In this document: positions 8,142 to 17,028 of the stretch, one piece after another
Layout of the letters: every line of letters starts with the position of its first letter
How positions within the stretch are numbered: position 1 is the first letter of the stretch
Source: JAHOYW01 sp963664605
GTDB lineage: Bacteria; Verrucomicrobiota; Lentisphaeria; Victivallales; Victivallaceae
DNA: 64,000 bases
Direction: 5' to 3'
NCBI GenBank assembly: GCA_963664605.1
Contig: OY761536.1
Location: 2,232,001 to 2,296,000 of the forward strand
Notes under the pieces: generated by a model
Databases searched by the model: none
The model's input: the letters and a program-made list of their open reading frames with translations, nothing else
Told to the model about the DNA's origin: nothing
Position numbers and translations under genes: made by a program

Positions 8142-9590
8142 TTAAATTCCAAGTCTTTTGTATTGTTCATTCGGTGCATCGTTTTCATGCATCAGTTTTT
8201 TCATTAATTCTATCATTTCAGCTTCTTTTTCAGGATTATCTATCGGGTTTTCTTGTTTTGGATCATTTGTGAGATCGAAAAGCATAGTTCCGAAATGGTG
8301 CGCTCTGATGCCCTGGAAAGCCCCGGATTCTATTTGCATTACGGGAGTTCCCTTAGTGAATGAAAAACCGGGATGGGATTGCATCGTTAGCATTTCATCA
8401 AGAGTGAATGGAGCGCGCATATGCGCCGGCATGTGTGTGTAGTTGAACAAAGGCCTGTTATCTGGAGAAACTGGAGCCCTCATATAAACATAGCGTCCGT
8501 CCGTGCAGTTGACATGTCCGCCATGTATTCCAAATAAAGCTCCTTTACGAATAGAAGTATCGTTTTCTAATACTGGTTTCAAGTCAACTCCCTGCATATC
8601 TTTGGGGAGTTCAAGTTTGAAATAGCTTAATATGGTAGCGGGCAGGTCAATTGTCTGTACCAAACTGCTGCGCCGTTCGTTTTTAACATTACATCTCGGG
8701 TCCCAGACGAATAATGGAGTATTGGCTATTTCATTATAAAATGGCATTGCGCATTTCCCCCACCAGTCGTGTTCGCCGAGGATGAAGCCGTGGTCGGTAT
8801 TGACGATCAGCATGGTATCCTGCCACATATCATGCTCATCCATGAAATCCAATATCCGTCCGAGATAATCATCGCACATGGTAACCAGTGCGGCATTCAG
8901 TTTGCGGTAAATCACGGTTTGTGCCGGGTCATCCGCGGGAGCATAAGGCGGCCAGTCGTTATGTTCACCTAAATCAATGTCAAACATTTTTAGATATTTT
9001 TCAGGAAGAAAATACGGTTCATGCGGATCAAATGTTTCCAACTGCAGATACCACTGATCAGCTGTATGGTTGCGTGCAAGGAACTCAAGTCCTGCCGCAA
9101 AGGTTTTCGGCATTGGCATATCTTCTTCCCGGGTCATATATTGGCGGTTGACCTTATCGATTTCCCGATGAGAACGCAAAGCCATATTGCTGCGGCAGGT
9201 TGCGTTAACATCGGCAATAAAGGGATCGCCTTCCTGCCCTCTTATGCATTCCCATGAAGTAAACTTACTGTGGTAGTTTGCGCCGCCTTCTTCCCAGTAA
9301 TGGTAATGATCGCTGATTAAATGTGAATAAATGCCGTTGTTATTAAGAATTTCAGGCATTGCATCATCGAATGGCTCCAGCGGCCCCCATGAGCGATGCA
9401 GAAAATTATAACGTCCGGTATTGAGTTCCCGTCTTGCCGGCATACATGGCATACTGCCGACGTAACAGCAGTCGAAAGTCACGCTTTTTTGTGTCAGACG
9501 GTTGAAGTTCGGGGTTTTAGCTTCAGTGCCGCCGTATGTTTCAAGCATATGACGGTTGAGAGAGTCAAACATTACCATTATTGCTTTCAT
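8142..9590 (-). CDS. Sulfatase, Cys-type
   Basis: This 482-residue sulfatase family protein shows the N-terminal IMVMFDSLNRHMLETYG motif and the formylglycine site CMPARRELNTGRY (CxPxR with Ala in place of the usual Ser). NTDHGFILGEHDWWGK holds metal and substrate residues. The ATG at 9590 is preceded at a good distance by AAGG; a GTG three codons upstream is part of that ribosome-binding region. There is no signal peptide. It is the first gene of a two-sulfatase operon whose second gene starts next to its stop codon, and it is divergent from an AraC regulator 68 bases away. It differs clearly in sequence from its neighbour, so the two probably cut different sulfate positions. Confidence 0.9.
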   Translation of the reverse strand: MKAIMVMFDSLNRHMLETYGGTEAKTPNFNRLTQKSVTFDCCYVGSMPCMPARRELNTGRYNFLHRSWGPLEPFDDAMPEILNNNGIYSHLISDHYHYWEEGGANYHSKFTSWECIRGQEGDPFIADVNATCRSNMALRSHREIDKVNRQYMTREEDMPMPKTFAAGLEFLARNHTADQWYLQLETFDPHEPYFLPEKYLKMFDIDLGEHNDWPPYAPADDPAQTVIYRKLNAALVTMCDDYLGRILDFMDEHDMWQDTMLIVNTDHGFILGEHDWWGKCAMPFYNEIANTPLFVWDPRCNVKNERRSSLVQTIDLPATILSYFKLELPKDMQGVDLKPVLENDTSIRKGALFGIHGGHVNCTDGRYVYMRAPVSPDNRPLFNYTHMPAHMRAPFTLDEMLTMQSHPGFSFTKGTPVMQIESGAFQGIRAHHFGTMLFDLTNDPKQENPIDNPEKEAEMIELMKKLMHENDAPNEQYKRLGI

Positions 9591-9658
9591 AAAAAACACC
9601 TTGATTTGAATTATTTGTTTTTATATTTATATTATACTTGTTATTGCTTGCTTTGACA

Positions 9659-10429
9659 ATGAAAAATATTGATATAAACATGAATAATATTGACTTTATT
9701 AAAATAGAAAGAGTTGGTCTGCACTATAGGATAAGAAATAAAGTTTATCCACATAGACATAATAAGATGGAAATGCATTTTATTACCAGCGGGCATGGAT
9801 TTATGGAAGTTGAAGAAGAATTACTTTCTTTTGGAGAGAACAGTTTTATAATTACTTTTCCTGAAGACGTCCATCGACTGATTCCTGCTGAAGATTGTAT
9901 TTTTATATCGCAGTATACGGTTTTTTTTGACTATACTGGTGACATTGAAATATTGCGTTGTAATTTCAAACATGGAATAAAAAATATTAAAGGGACAAGC
10001 GTTTTTCAGGAAGTGGAGCGGCATTGGAATAGTGGCGATGACCTGCTTATGGCATCGGCTGGACATCGTTTGACAGCGTTCATACTTGAGCTGCTAAGTG
10101 AAGAAAGAAAGGTATTATCCAATTCTTATATCGAAAACGCTCAAGATTATATGCGCCGTCACGTTGCGGAGAAAGTCTCACTGGATAAACTTTGCCGTTA
10201 TGTCGGCTTGGAAAAATCCTATTTTTGCCGCTTGTTCAAGCAAATTTCAGGGGATACTCCTATGTATTATTTTATACGTCAGAAGATTGAGTTAAGTAAA
10301 GAGATGTTAAGCGCCGGGGAACGAAATTCAGACATTGCCTCTGCAACTGGTTTTGCCGATGAATTCCATTTCAGTCGGACTTTTAAAAAAATTACCGGTA
10401 TTTCCCCGCGCCAGTATAAAGACAGATAA
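9659..10429 (+). CDS. AraC-family transcriptional regulator
   Basis: This 256-residue regulator has an N-terminal cupin sensor (VYPHRHNKMEMHFITSGHGFMEVEEE split over residues 30-60). The C-terminal AraC DNA-binding domain has first helix-turn-helix SLDKLCRYVGLEKSYFCRLF and second NSDIASATGFADEFHFSRTF, ending with the signature KKITGISPRQYK. I start it at the ATG at 9659; an in-frame TTG lies at 9638 and another ATG at 9680. It is divergent from the sulfatase operon across a short AT-rich gap, so it is the natural candidate activator of those sulfatases. The inducer is unknown. Confidence 0.88.
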   Translation: MKNIDINMNNIDFIKIERVGLHYRIRNKVYPHRHNKMEMHFITSGHGFMEVEEELLSFGENSFIITFPEDVHRLIPAEDCIFISQYTVFFDYTGDIEILRCNFKHGIKNIKGTSVFQEVERHWNSGDDLLMASAGHRLTAFILELLSEERKVLSNSYIENAQDYMRRHVAEKVSLDKLCRYVGLEKSYFCRLFKQISGDTPMYYFIRQKIELSKEMLSAGERNSDIASATGFADEFHFSRTFKKITGISPRQYKDR

Positions 10430-10435
10430 TATCTA

Positions 10436-13400
10436 TTAACGTTTGAATAATTGTTTTTTAGCTTCCCGGAAGTCATTTACTGCGAGGTAAAGCATGGGAG
10501 TTACTAGTAATACCAGGAATGTCGAAGTTGTCAGCCCGCATACAATACTGAGCGCAAGCGGAATAAGCATTTGAGCCTGAAGACTTTTTTCCAAGAGCAA
10601 CGGCAGCAATCCGGCTATAGTTGTAAGACTTGTTAATACCAAAGCCCTGAAACGGTCTCCAGCGGCCTGTCTTGAGGCTTCCTGGGGAGTCATTCCTTTC
10701 TTTTCATTATTTTTAATGAATTCCATCATAAGAATAGAGTCATTGACTACTATACCGGCAAGGGATATTACTCCTATTATGCTCTGCATATCAAAGCTTC
10801 TGCTCAAAAGAAAATGTCCCCAGATTGCCCCGATAAAGGCAAGCGGGATTGTTGCCATCACAATCAATGGTTCCAGAATTTTTCCGAATTGCAATGAAAG
10901 TAGAATAAATATTCCGGCAATACCGATTAAAAACCCCCGCATAACGGAACCGCCGGTTTCACTGCTGGCTTCACGTTGTCCGCCGAATGAATAAGTTACA
11001 CCTGGATGAATTTTTTCCAGTTCAGGTAGAAAATCTTTTATAAGTTCATGAGTGATTTCCTGAGAATTAGCAAGCGTATCATTAACATCAGCTGAAACTG
11101 TGACTGTGCGTTTCCCATTGTAACGGCTGATAGATGACGGTCCGCGTTCTGTCCGGATATCGACCACGCTTGCTAAAGGTATTTTCATGCCGCTGTTTGT
11201 AGTAAGCTGATAATTATCAAAATTGCGCAGGTTATCCGACAGGCTGTCACGCATCTTAACATTGAACTCATAATTTTCGTTGCCGATTTGAAGCTCATCG
11301 GCTTTATTTCCTTCGTATGCCGCCCTTAATTGCCTGGCTATGCTTTCAGCAGTAAATCCCAGCTTAAGGGTTCCAGGCTTTAAAGTCATTACCAGTTCAG
11401 GTTTACCGCTTGTCAAGTTATCGGTAATGTCGAATACTCCTGAATATGAAGATAGTTTCTTTTGAAGCGCTAAAGCTGCTTTTTTGAGACTGACAAGTTT
11501 TTTGCCATGCAGACGTATGGATATGGCTTTTCCGCCGGGTGGGGTCATTTGATCTTCGAATTTGACGCTTGAGGCTCCGGAAATCTCACCTGCTTCTTCA
11601 CGCCACACACGCAATATGCTTTCCACCGAACTGCTGCGTTCTTTTCCGGGTAGAAGATCGACGTATACAGTAAAAAGATGAGCTCCGCTGTCGCTGTAAT
11701 CGGAATTCGCGGAAAAATTAACCGAAACGTACTTTACCAATTCTTTGCCGTCAGGCTGGGATGGAGTGAGCCGGGCATTCATACGTTCTGCAGCCTGAGT
11801 GATGTTTTCCGCCGCCTTTTCGCTTTCCTCAAGCGGAGTGCCGGGCGGCAGCATAACTTTGCAGATTACCGTATCCCCCTCAACAGTCGGGAAAACTACA
11901 AATTTCATATAACCGGCAGGAAACAAAGCGATTGAAATCATAAATAATACAAGTATTGCAGATAAAAACAAATAACGGTAAGGAGCTATATGTTCGATGG
12001 TCCTGCGAACCAGGTTAAAACGGATATAATCTATTACATGGTCAATTCTCTCGCGTATAGGAGTGATTTTAGGAGGCCCCTTTTTGAATGAATGCGCCAG
12101 ATGGTTGGGAAGGATGAAGAATGCTTCAATCAGACTTACTGAAAGAACAATTATAAGCGTAATAGGAATCACGCAAAGTATTTTGCCTATTTGTCCGCTT
12201 AAAGATATGAGCGGAGCGAAAATACAGATAGTGGTCAAAAAACTTGCTATTACCCCGCGTCCCACTTCCTTGCTGCCATTTACCGCAACCTGTAAAGATG
12301 AATCCCCTTTTTTCAGGTGAACTGCTATATTTTCAGAAATTACAATGGCGTCATCCATTAAAAGGCCGATAGCGATCAGCAGGGCAAAGGTGGATATCAT
12401 GTTAAGTGAGACTCCAAAGAGGTCCATAAAGAATAATCCGCCCAGAAACGATACCGGAAGCCCCATGGTAACCCATATTGAAAGTTTGAAACTCAGAAAT
12501 AGCCATAAAGCCAGAAACACCAGCAGGAAACCTTCAGCCGCGTTGATATAGACCATATTCAACCGGTCCTGGATGTCGCTTGCCATATTTCTTGTGATTG
12601 CAAAATATAAGCCAGATGGAACTTTAGCTTTTTCCTTGTTTAATACGGTCATGACTTTATCATAAATAACCAGGCTGTCAGCGCTTTTACTCTTGGAAAT
12701 ATTCAGAACACCTGCTCTTTTCCGGTTAAAAAGCACCTTGTTTTCATCTTTTTTGAAATTATCGCTGATGGTGGCTATATCACCGAGGAGTATTTCTCCA
12801 CCGCCAGAACCGGAAAGAACCCGTATTGATTTTAAATCCTCAACTGTTTTTCGCCGATCGCTGAAACGTAGTTTTATATCTTGCTTGTCGGTTTCCAGGG
12901 TTCCTGCCGGCAGTTCAATGTTCTGGCTGCTGATTATATCAGCTATTCCTTTGACACTTAATTTATAAGCGTGCAGAGCCTCCGGAGAAAGTTCTATTCT
13001 GAACTCCCGTTGTGAAAAACCGCTTATATCCACCTGTATTCCGCCGCCGATTTCCATTAATTTATCTTTGAGCTCTTCGCAATAAGACTTTAAACTGGTT
13101 ACGGAAAGATCCCCGTAAACCGCCAGGCTGACTACGCTGTCAAGATGGTTGTAAGGCGCTATAATAAGATCGTCCACTTCTGATGGAAATGATTTTATTG
13201 CCTCGACTTCAGTCTTGACGTCATTGTAGAATTGCTGGTAATCCGCGCCTTCAAGCATTTCAACCCTTATGGAAACAGTTCCCTCCGTTGCGGTCGTTTT
13301 AGTATTTTTTATATTATTGACGCTTTCAAGCGCCTCTTCGATTGGTACTCCAACAGCCTCTTCTATTTCTACTGCGGATGCTCCTGGATAACTGGCGGTG

Positions 13401-13534
13401 ATCTGCAAGGTGCTGGTGGACGAATCCGGCATGGCTTCACGTTTAATCCCGGTCATTGTGAGTACGCCGAGAAGCAGAAACGCACCCATCAGCAGATTAG
13501 CGGCAGTAGGATGTTCTGCGAAAAACTTAATCAT
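10436..13534 (-). CDS. RND-family efflux pump, inner-membrane transporter (HAE1/AcrB type)
   Basis: A 1032-residue proton-driven RND transporter of normal length. It has an N-terminal transmembrane segment, a large periplasmic region beginning near residue 30, and a membrane block with the proton-relay pair Asp394-Asp395 in GLLMDDAIVISEN. A second periplasmic loop and membrane block follow, with GIVVNDSILMMEF. It exports drugs, bile salts or other amphiphiles with the membrane-fusion protein encoded just upstream. It overlaps that gene by 8 bases, and a TetR regulator begins the operon. No outer-membrane TolC-like gene is in the window, so that part must be encoded elsewhere. Confidence 0.95.
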   Translation of the reverse strand: MIKFFAEHPTAANLLMGAFLLLGVLTMTGIKREAMPDSSTSTLQITASYPGASAVEIEEAVGVPIEEALESVNNIKNTKTTATEGTVSIRVEMLEGADYQQFYNDVKTEVEAIKSFPSEVDDLIIAPYNHLDSVVSLAVYGDLSVTSLKSYCEELKDKLMEIGGGIQVDISGFSQREFRIELSPEALHAYKLSVKGIADIISSQNIELPAGTLETDKQDIKLRFSDRRKTVEDLKSIRVLSGSGGGEILLGDIATISDNFKKDENKVLFNRKRAGVLNISKSKSADSLVIYDKVMTVLNKEKAKVPSGLYFAITRNMASDIQDRLNMVYINAAEGFLLVFLALWLFLSFKLSIWVTMGLPVSFLGGLFFMDLFGVSLNMISTFALLIAIGLLMDDAIVISENIAVHLKKGDSSLQVAVNGSKEVGRGVIASFLTTICIFAPLISLSGQIGKILCVIPITLIIVLSVSLIEAFFILPNHLAHSFKKGPPKITPIRERIDHVIDYIRFNLVRRTIEHIAPYRYLFLSAILVLFMISIALFPAGYMKFVVFPTVEGDTVICKVMLPPGTPLEESEKAAENITQAAERMNARLTPSQPDGKELVKYVSVNFSANSDYSDSGAHLFTVYVDLLPGKERSSSVESILRVWREEAGEISGASSVKFEDQMTPPGGKAISIRLHGKKLVSLKKAALALQKKLSSYSGVFDITDNLTSGKPELVMTLKPGTLKLGFTAESIARQLRAAYEGNKADELQIGNENYEFNVKMRDSLSDNLRNFDNYQLTTNSGMKIPLASVVDIRTERGPSSISRYNGKRTVTVSADVNDTLANSQEITHELIKDFLPELEKIHPGVTYSFGGQREASSETGGSVMRGFLIGIAGIFILLSLQFGKILEPLIVMATIPLAFIGAIWGHFLLSRSFDMQSIIGVISLAGIVVNDSILMMEFIKNNEKKGMTPQEASRQAAGDRFRALVLTSLTTIAGLLPLLLEKSLQAQMLIPLALSIVCGLTTSTFLVLLVTPMLYLAVNDFREAKKQLFKR

Positions 13535-14906
13535 GATCCGCCTCTTTGCCGGACAGTTCCTGTCTAGCTTTTTTTATGAAACTATTGTCTATTTTTAGTC
13601 TCAGCCGCATTCCCTGGACTGCGGGGACAATGTCGCTGACAATAATTTTCTCTCCAGGTTTTAACCCCGATTCGATAATTGTATACTGTTCGATATTGAA
13701 ACCGGTCTTTACTGTACGGATTTCCAGACGGGAATTCTTGTCTGCAATATATACACTGCTGTCATGGAGAGCATAACGCGGGATCACTAAAAGGTTTTTA
13801 ACCACTTTTCCTCTGATTTTAACCGAGCAGAACTGACCTATTTCAAGCGGGGGTTTTAAATTATTTATGTTCCGGTGATACGGTTCTGGAACTCCGATTA
13901 TCATATTAAGCATCCGGGTTGAAGTGTCAACGCCGGAGGCTATCCGCAAAAATCTGCCTTCCCATGAATATTTCTTAGTTCCGCCATTAACCTGTACGGT
14001 TATATTCCATTCATTGACTCTTTTGTTTTCTTTTGCTCGTTTCTTATTTTCTTCCACTTTAGTTTTTCCAGCGGGATTTATGAGCATAGATAATTGGTTC
14101 ATGCTGACTTGTACGGGGATCTCCACCTTGTCGATTGCGTCTGCGATGAACATTTCCTGTCCGCTAGTCAAATACTGGTCATTTCCGATAGAAACTGTAC
14201 GGACCCGGCAATCAAAAGGGGCACTTATCTCAGTATAGCTTAGATCAAGTTTGAACTGCTTTAAATTGGCTTTTGCGGAGGCAAGTTCAGCTTGCTGATA
14301 TGCTATTTGAGCTGGAATCAGTTTTATATTTGTTGCAAGTGCAGCGATTGTACTTTGCTGCTGTAGAACATTGATTTCTTCCTCATCCACAGTTGCCGCA
14401 GCTACTGCCTTAGAAATAAAAAGTTTTTTCTGACGTGTAAGTTTTTTGTTATTGAAAGCATAAACTTTTTTTAGAATAGCATACCTTAGTTCCATATTTT
14501 TTTTATTACTTTCCAGTTCTTCTATCTTGGATTGGTATTTTTTTATTTCGGCAAGGCCTTTTTGAATAGCCAGCTTAGGACCTTTATCATCTATGCGTAA
14601 CATAAGCTGTCCGGCCTTAAAAAACTCTCCGCTTTTTAATTTCTCTGACTTCCATATGATCTTGCCGGATACTTGTGAAACTGATCTCCAAACCCGGTCA
14701 GGTTCAACTTCCCCATATCCCTGGATACGTGGAACTACGTCAACCGGTGAGGCAACTATCGCATTAACTAAATATTCGTGCTCGTTTGCTGTCCGCTTTA
14801 CCGGCTGCGGTCCGGTTTTAATTATCAGCACAGTCAGACCGAGTCCAAGTATGAGCAATACGGCAACACTAAGTTTTTTATTAGTTTTAAAAAATTTTAT
14901 ATTCAC
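13527..14906 (-). CDS. RND efflux membrane-fusion protein (HlyD/AcrA family)
   Basis: This 459-residue periplasmic adaptor links the RND pump to an outer-membrane channel. It has an N-terminal membrane anchor (KLSVAVLLILGLGLTVLII), a lipoyl/barrel-sandwich part split around a long alpha-helical hairpin at roughly residues 90-215, then beta-barrel and membrane-proximal domains ending GLKPGEKIIVSDI. The start codon is GTG at 14906, with an AGGAA upstream and no ATG nearby. The helical hairpin is Lys/Gln/Glu-rich, as expected. It sits between tetR (4-base gap) and the pump gene (8-base overlap). Confidence 0.92.
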   Translation of the reverse strand: MNIKFFKTNKKLSVAVLLILGLGLTVLIIKTGPQPVKRTANEHEYLVNAIVASPVDVVPRIQGYGEVEPDRVWRSVSQVSGKIIWKSEKLKSGEFFKAGQLMLRIDDKGPKLAIQKGLAEIKKYQSKIEELESNKKNMELRYAILKKVYAFNNKKLTRQKKLFISKAVAAATVDEEEINVLQQQSTIAALATNIKLIPAQIAYQQAELASAKANLKQFKLDLSYTEISAPFDCRVRTVSIGNDQYLTSGQEMFIADAIDKVEIPVQVSMNQLSMLINPAGKTKVEENKKRAKENKRVNEWNITVQVNGGTKKYSWEGRFLRIASGVDTSTRMLNMIIGVPEPYHRNINNLKPPLEIGQFCSVKIRGKVVKNLLVIPRYALHDSSVYIADKNSRLEIRTVKTGFNIEQYTIIESGLKPGEKIIVSDIVPAVQGMRLRLKIDNSFIKKARQELSGKEADHD

Positions 14907-14910
14907 GATA

Positions 14911-15516
14911 TTATTCCTGAGTTTTCTTTATCCCATTCAGGAACAAAGAGTTAATTTTCTGTGCAAGTTCTTTTGAAGGAACTTCTTCAAACTGCATGCT
15001 GGGACTGAACTGGAATTCCCGGATCATTCCAATAAATGCTGATGCTGCCAGACGTGGTTCCATACCATCAAAAGAACCATCTTCCACGCCTGAGGATATA
15101 ATCCCGTCGATAATATCCAGTAGTACACAATGTTTTCTGGAAAATTCCTCCTTAGAAATTCGCGGTCGTGTATGCATTATTGCTTCATGCAGATATCGTG
15201 TGGAACGAAAATCTTCAAGCATGAATTCAACTATGTGTAAAAGTTTTTTATCCGGAGTTATTCTGTCAGAGGCTATAGCATTAACGGTTTTGAGCATATT
15301 GGTAAAAGCATCTTCCATTATGCCGCCTACAATGGCTTCCTTATTTTTAAAATAATTATAAATGCTTCCAGTTGATATTTCTGCTTCCTGGGCCAGTTTT
15401 TCCATCGTCAGTGCATCAAGTCCGTCACGTTGTATTATTTCCCGGCTGGCAGTGAGGATTGCAGAGCGCATGTTTGCTGTTACGAGTTTTTTGATTTTTG
15501 TGTTGAGCCTTGACAT
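14911..15516 (-). CDS. TetR-family transcriptional regulator
   Basis: This 201-residue repressor has the N-terminal TetR helix-turn-helix (DALTMEKLAQEAEISTGSIY, then NYFKNKEAI) and a helical ligand-binding C-terminus. It is the first gene of the tetR-adaptor-pump operon, so it most likely represses the pump and itself and is released by a pump substrate. The upstream region carries two AT-rich palindromes (15546-15583 and 15586-15603), which are the expected kind of operator. Confidence 0.92.
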   Translation of the reverse strand: MSRLNTKIKKLVTANMRSAILTASREIIQRDGLDALTMEKLAQEAEISTGSIYNYFKNKEAIVGGIMEDAFTNMLKTVNAIASDRITPDKKLLHIVEFMLEDFRSTRYLHEAIMHTRPRISKEEFSRKHCVLLDIIDGIISSGVEDGSFDGMEPRLAASAFIGMIREFQFSPSMQFEEVPSKELAQKINSLFLNGIKKTQE

Positions 15517-15545
15517 TTTTCAATACCTCATTGAAAATTTTATAA

Positions 15546-15583
15546 AATGAATATATATTCTTTATTAATTATATATATTCATT
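15546..15583. promoter_or_regulatory. Inverted repeat upstream of tetR (operator candidate)
   Basis: AATGAATATATA (15546-15557) and TATATATTCATT (15572-15583) form a perfect 12-base inverted repeat around a 14-base spacer, 29 bases upstream of the tetR start. Together with the adjacent 18-base palindrome it makes a double operator. Binding by the TetR protein is inferred from position. Confidence 0.5.
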
Positions 15584-15585
15584 AT

Positions 15586-15603
15586 AATGAATTATAATTC
15601 ATT
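15586..15603. promoter_or_regulatory. 18-base perfect palindrome (operator candidate)
   Basis: AATGAATTATAATTCATT reads the same on both strands. It shares the AATGAAT half-site with the inverted repeat next to it at 15546-15583, which suggests one protein binds both, most simply the TetR regulator. Confidence 0.55.
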
Positions 15604-15680
15604 TGTCAAGCAAAATCGCCCGGTAGAAATAATTTTTTTTGTGTTTTTAGGTGAATTATGGAATGATAAACAAATAAAAT

Positions 15681-16964
15681 CTATTGCGGGACGTAATGAT
15701 ATTCGCCTTTTGGGAAGATCGCTGGTACGATTACCAGCAGCATACAGACGAATAAAATTGACAGTCCGTAGCCAAGGTACATGGTGTGAAACATAGAAAA
15801 TTTTATTGAACCCATTGTCCATTCCGGTGACAGTATTCCTGAGCCGATTATAAGCGATGATAAAAATCTAGCGCCGCCTACTCCGGCGGAATACATGCTG
15901 ACGCAGAATGCCATTGCCAAGGCTTTGTTTTCTGGATTGGCCAATGCCATCATTTCAGAGGATACCGCCACAGAAGATATTGCAATAAAAAAGCCATAAA
16001 CAATCATGAGCCCGGTAATAATATAGAGTGAAAGCATACCTGGCCCGCTGAAAGCAAACATTAAAAAATTTATCAGGGCAAAAGTTATATGAACAGACAA
16101 CAGCACTTTCTTTATTCCGGTTTTCGAGATTATCGGCCCGGCGCAGAAGAAACCTATTATTGTTCCTGCCAACGCCAGTGATGAAACTATTACGACTATA
16201 TTATCCGGAGTGTGCAAATGTTTTTTCAGATAAATAAAAGTCAATGGGACCGTTCCCTGGGAAGCCAGGTATAAGAATGACAGGTATACTGAAAATCCTA
16301 CCAGCGGCTTGTTCGCTAAAACCATTGCCATCCCTTTACGAAAGTCAATGGTTTTATATTCAGTTTCATTTACTTTTATACGGCTTACAAAATACGCTCT
16401 GCCCAGTAATGCAAGAGCGGTGATGATAATAATAGCCTGCAGTACTCGCAGGTCAGGATTTTCCCCCATTACCAAACCGCATATAAAGAAAAATGCTACA
16501 CAGCAGGATTGCCAGGAAAAACGCAGGATTCCAAAGAAATTATTACGGTCTTTTTTAGGAAGGAATTCGTCAAGAAAAGGAAACCATGCGGCGGCGTAAA
16601 ATGCCATCAGGGAAACGAAAAGTATCAATATCAGTACCATTCCATATTTTGAGAATTGTCCTAATAGTGGAGTGAAAGCCAGCAGGATAATTGCCAATGT
16701 CCCCAGATATGTTGTCATTAAGATAGTTTTTTTGTATCCTATACGTCCGGCGATATAAGCGGCTGGAATAGAAAAAAAACAACTCATAACGCCGGGAAGG
16801 GAGGTTGTAACCATAGATAGCATATTGCCGGCTCCAATCATTCCCGCGAACAGGATAATGACCGCACTGTCTTTAATCATGATTGAGGCCAATGAACCGA
16901 AGCAGGCGGAAAGGATCGCCAGTTTCTGTGACCTGCGGCTGTGTTTTTCCTGTAATGTGCTCAT
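15681..16964 (-). CDS. MFS transporter
   Basis: A 427-residue, highly hydrophobic protein with the pattern of twelve transmembrane helices and the MFS loop 2-3 motif in the variant form GRIGYKKTILM. The second half repeats the fold (CAGPIISKTGIKKVLLS). The substrate cannot be read from sequence; the general look is that of sugar or multidrug MFS members. AGGAATC precedes the ATG. The gene follows gpmI on the same strand, but a strong terminator hairpin (16979-17014) lies between them, so it is expressed either by read-through or from a promoter I could not place. Confidence 0.87.
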   Translation of the reverse strand: MSTLQEKHSRRSQKLAILSACFGSLASIMIKDSAVIILFAGMIGAGNMLSMVTTSLPGVMSCFFSIPAAYIAGRIGYKKTILMTTYLGTLAIILLAFTPLLGQFSKYGMVLILILFVSLMAFYAAAWFPFLDEFLPKKDRNNFFGILRFSWQSCCVAFFFICGLVMGENPDLRVLQAIIIITALALLGRAYFVSRIKVNETEYKTIDFRKGMAMVLANKPLVGFSVYLSFLYLASQGTVPLTFIYLKKHLHTPDNIVVIVSSLALAGTIIGFFCAGPIISKTGIKKVLLSVHITFALINFLMFAFSGPGMLSLYIITGLMIVYGFFIAISSVAVSSEMMALANPENKALAMAFCVSMYSAGVGGARFLSSLIIGSGILSPEWTMGSIKFSMFHTMYLGYGLSILFVCMLLVIVPAIFPKGEYHYVPQ

Positions 16965-16978
16965 TATTAAGAGATTCC

Positions 16979-17014
16979 TAAAAAATAAGGCTCTGGAATT
17001 AACTCCAGAGCCTT
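16979..17014 (-). terminator. Rho-independent terminator after gpmI
   Basis: On the minus strand an 11-base perfect stem (AAGGCTCTGGA with TCCAGAGCCTT, six-base loop) is followed by TATTTTTT. It stands 15 bases after the gpmI stop codon and 15 bases before the MFS start codon. Confidence 0.88.
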
Positions 17015-17028
17015 AAGAGTTAATACCA

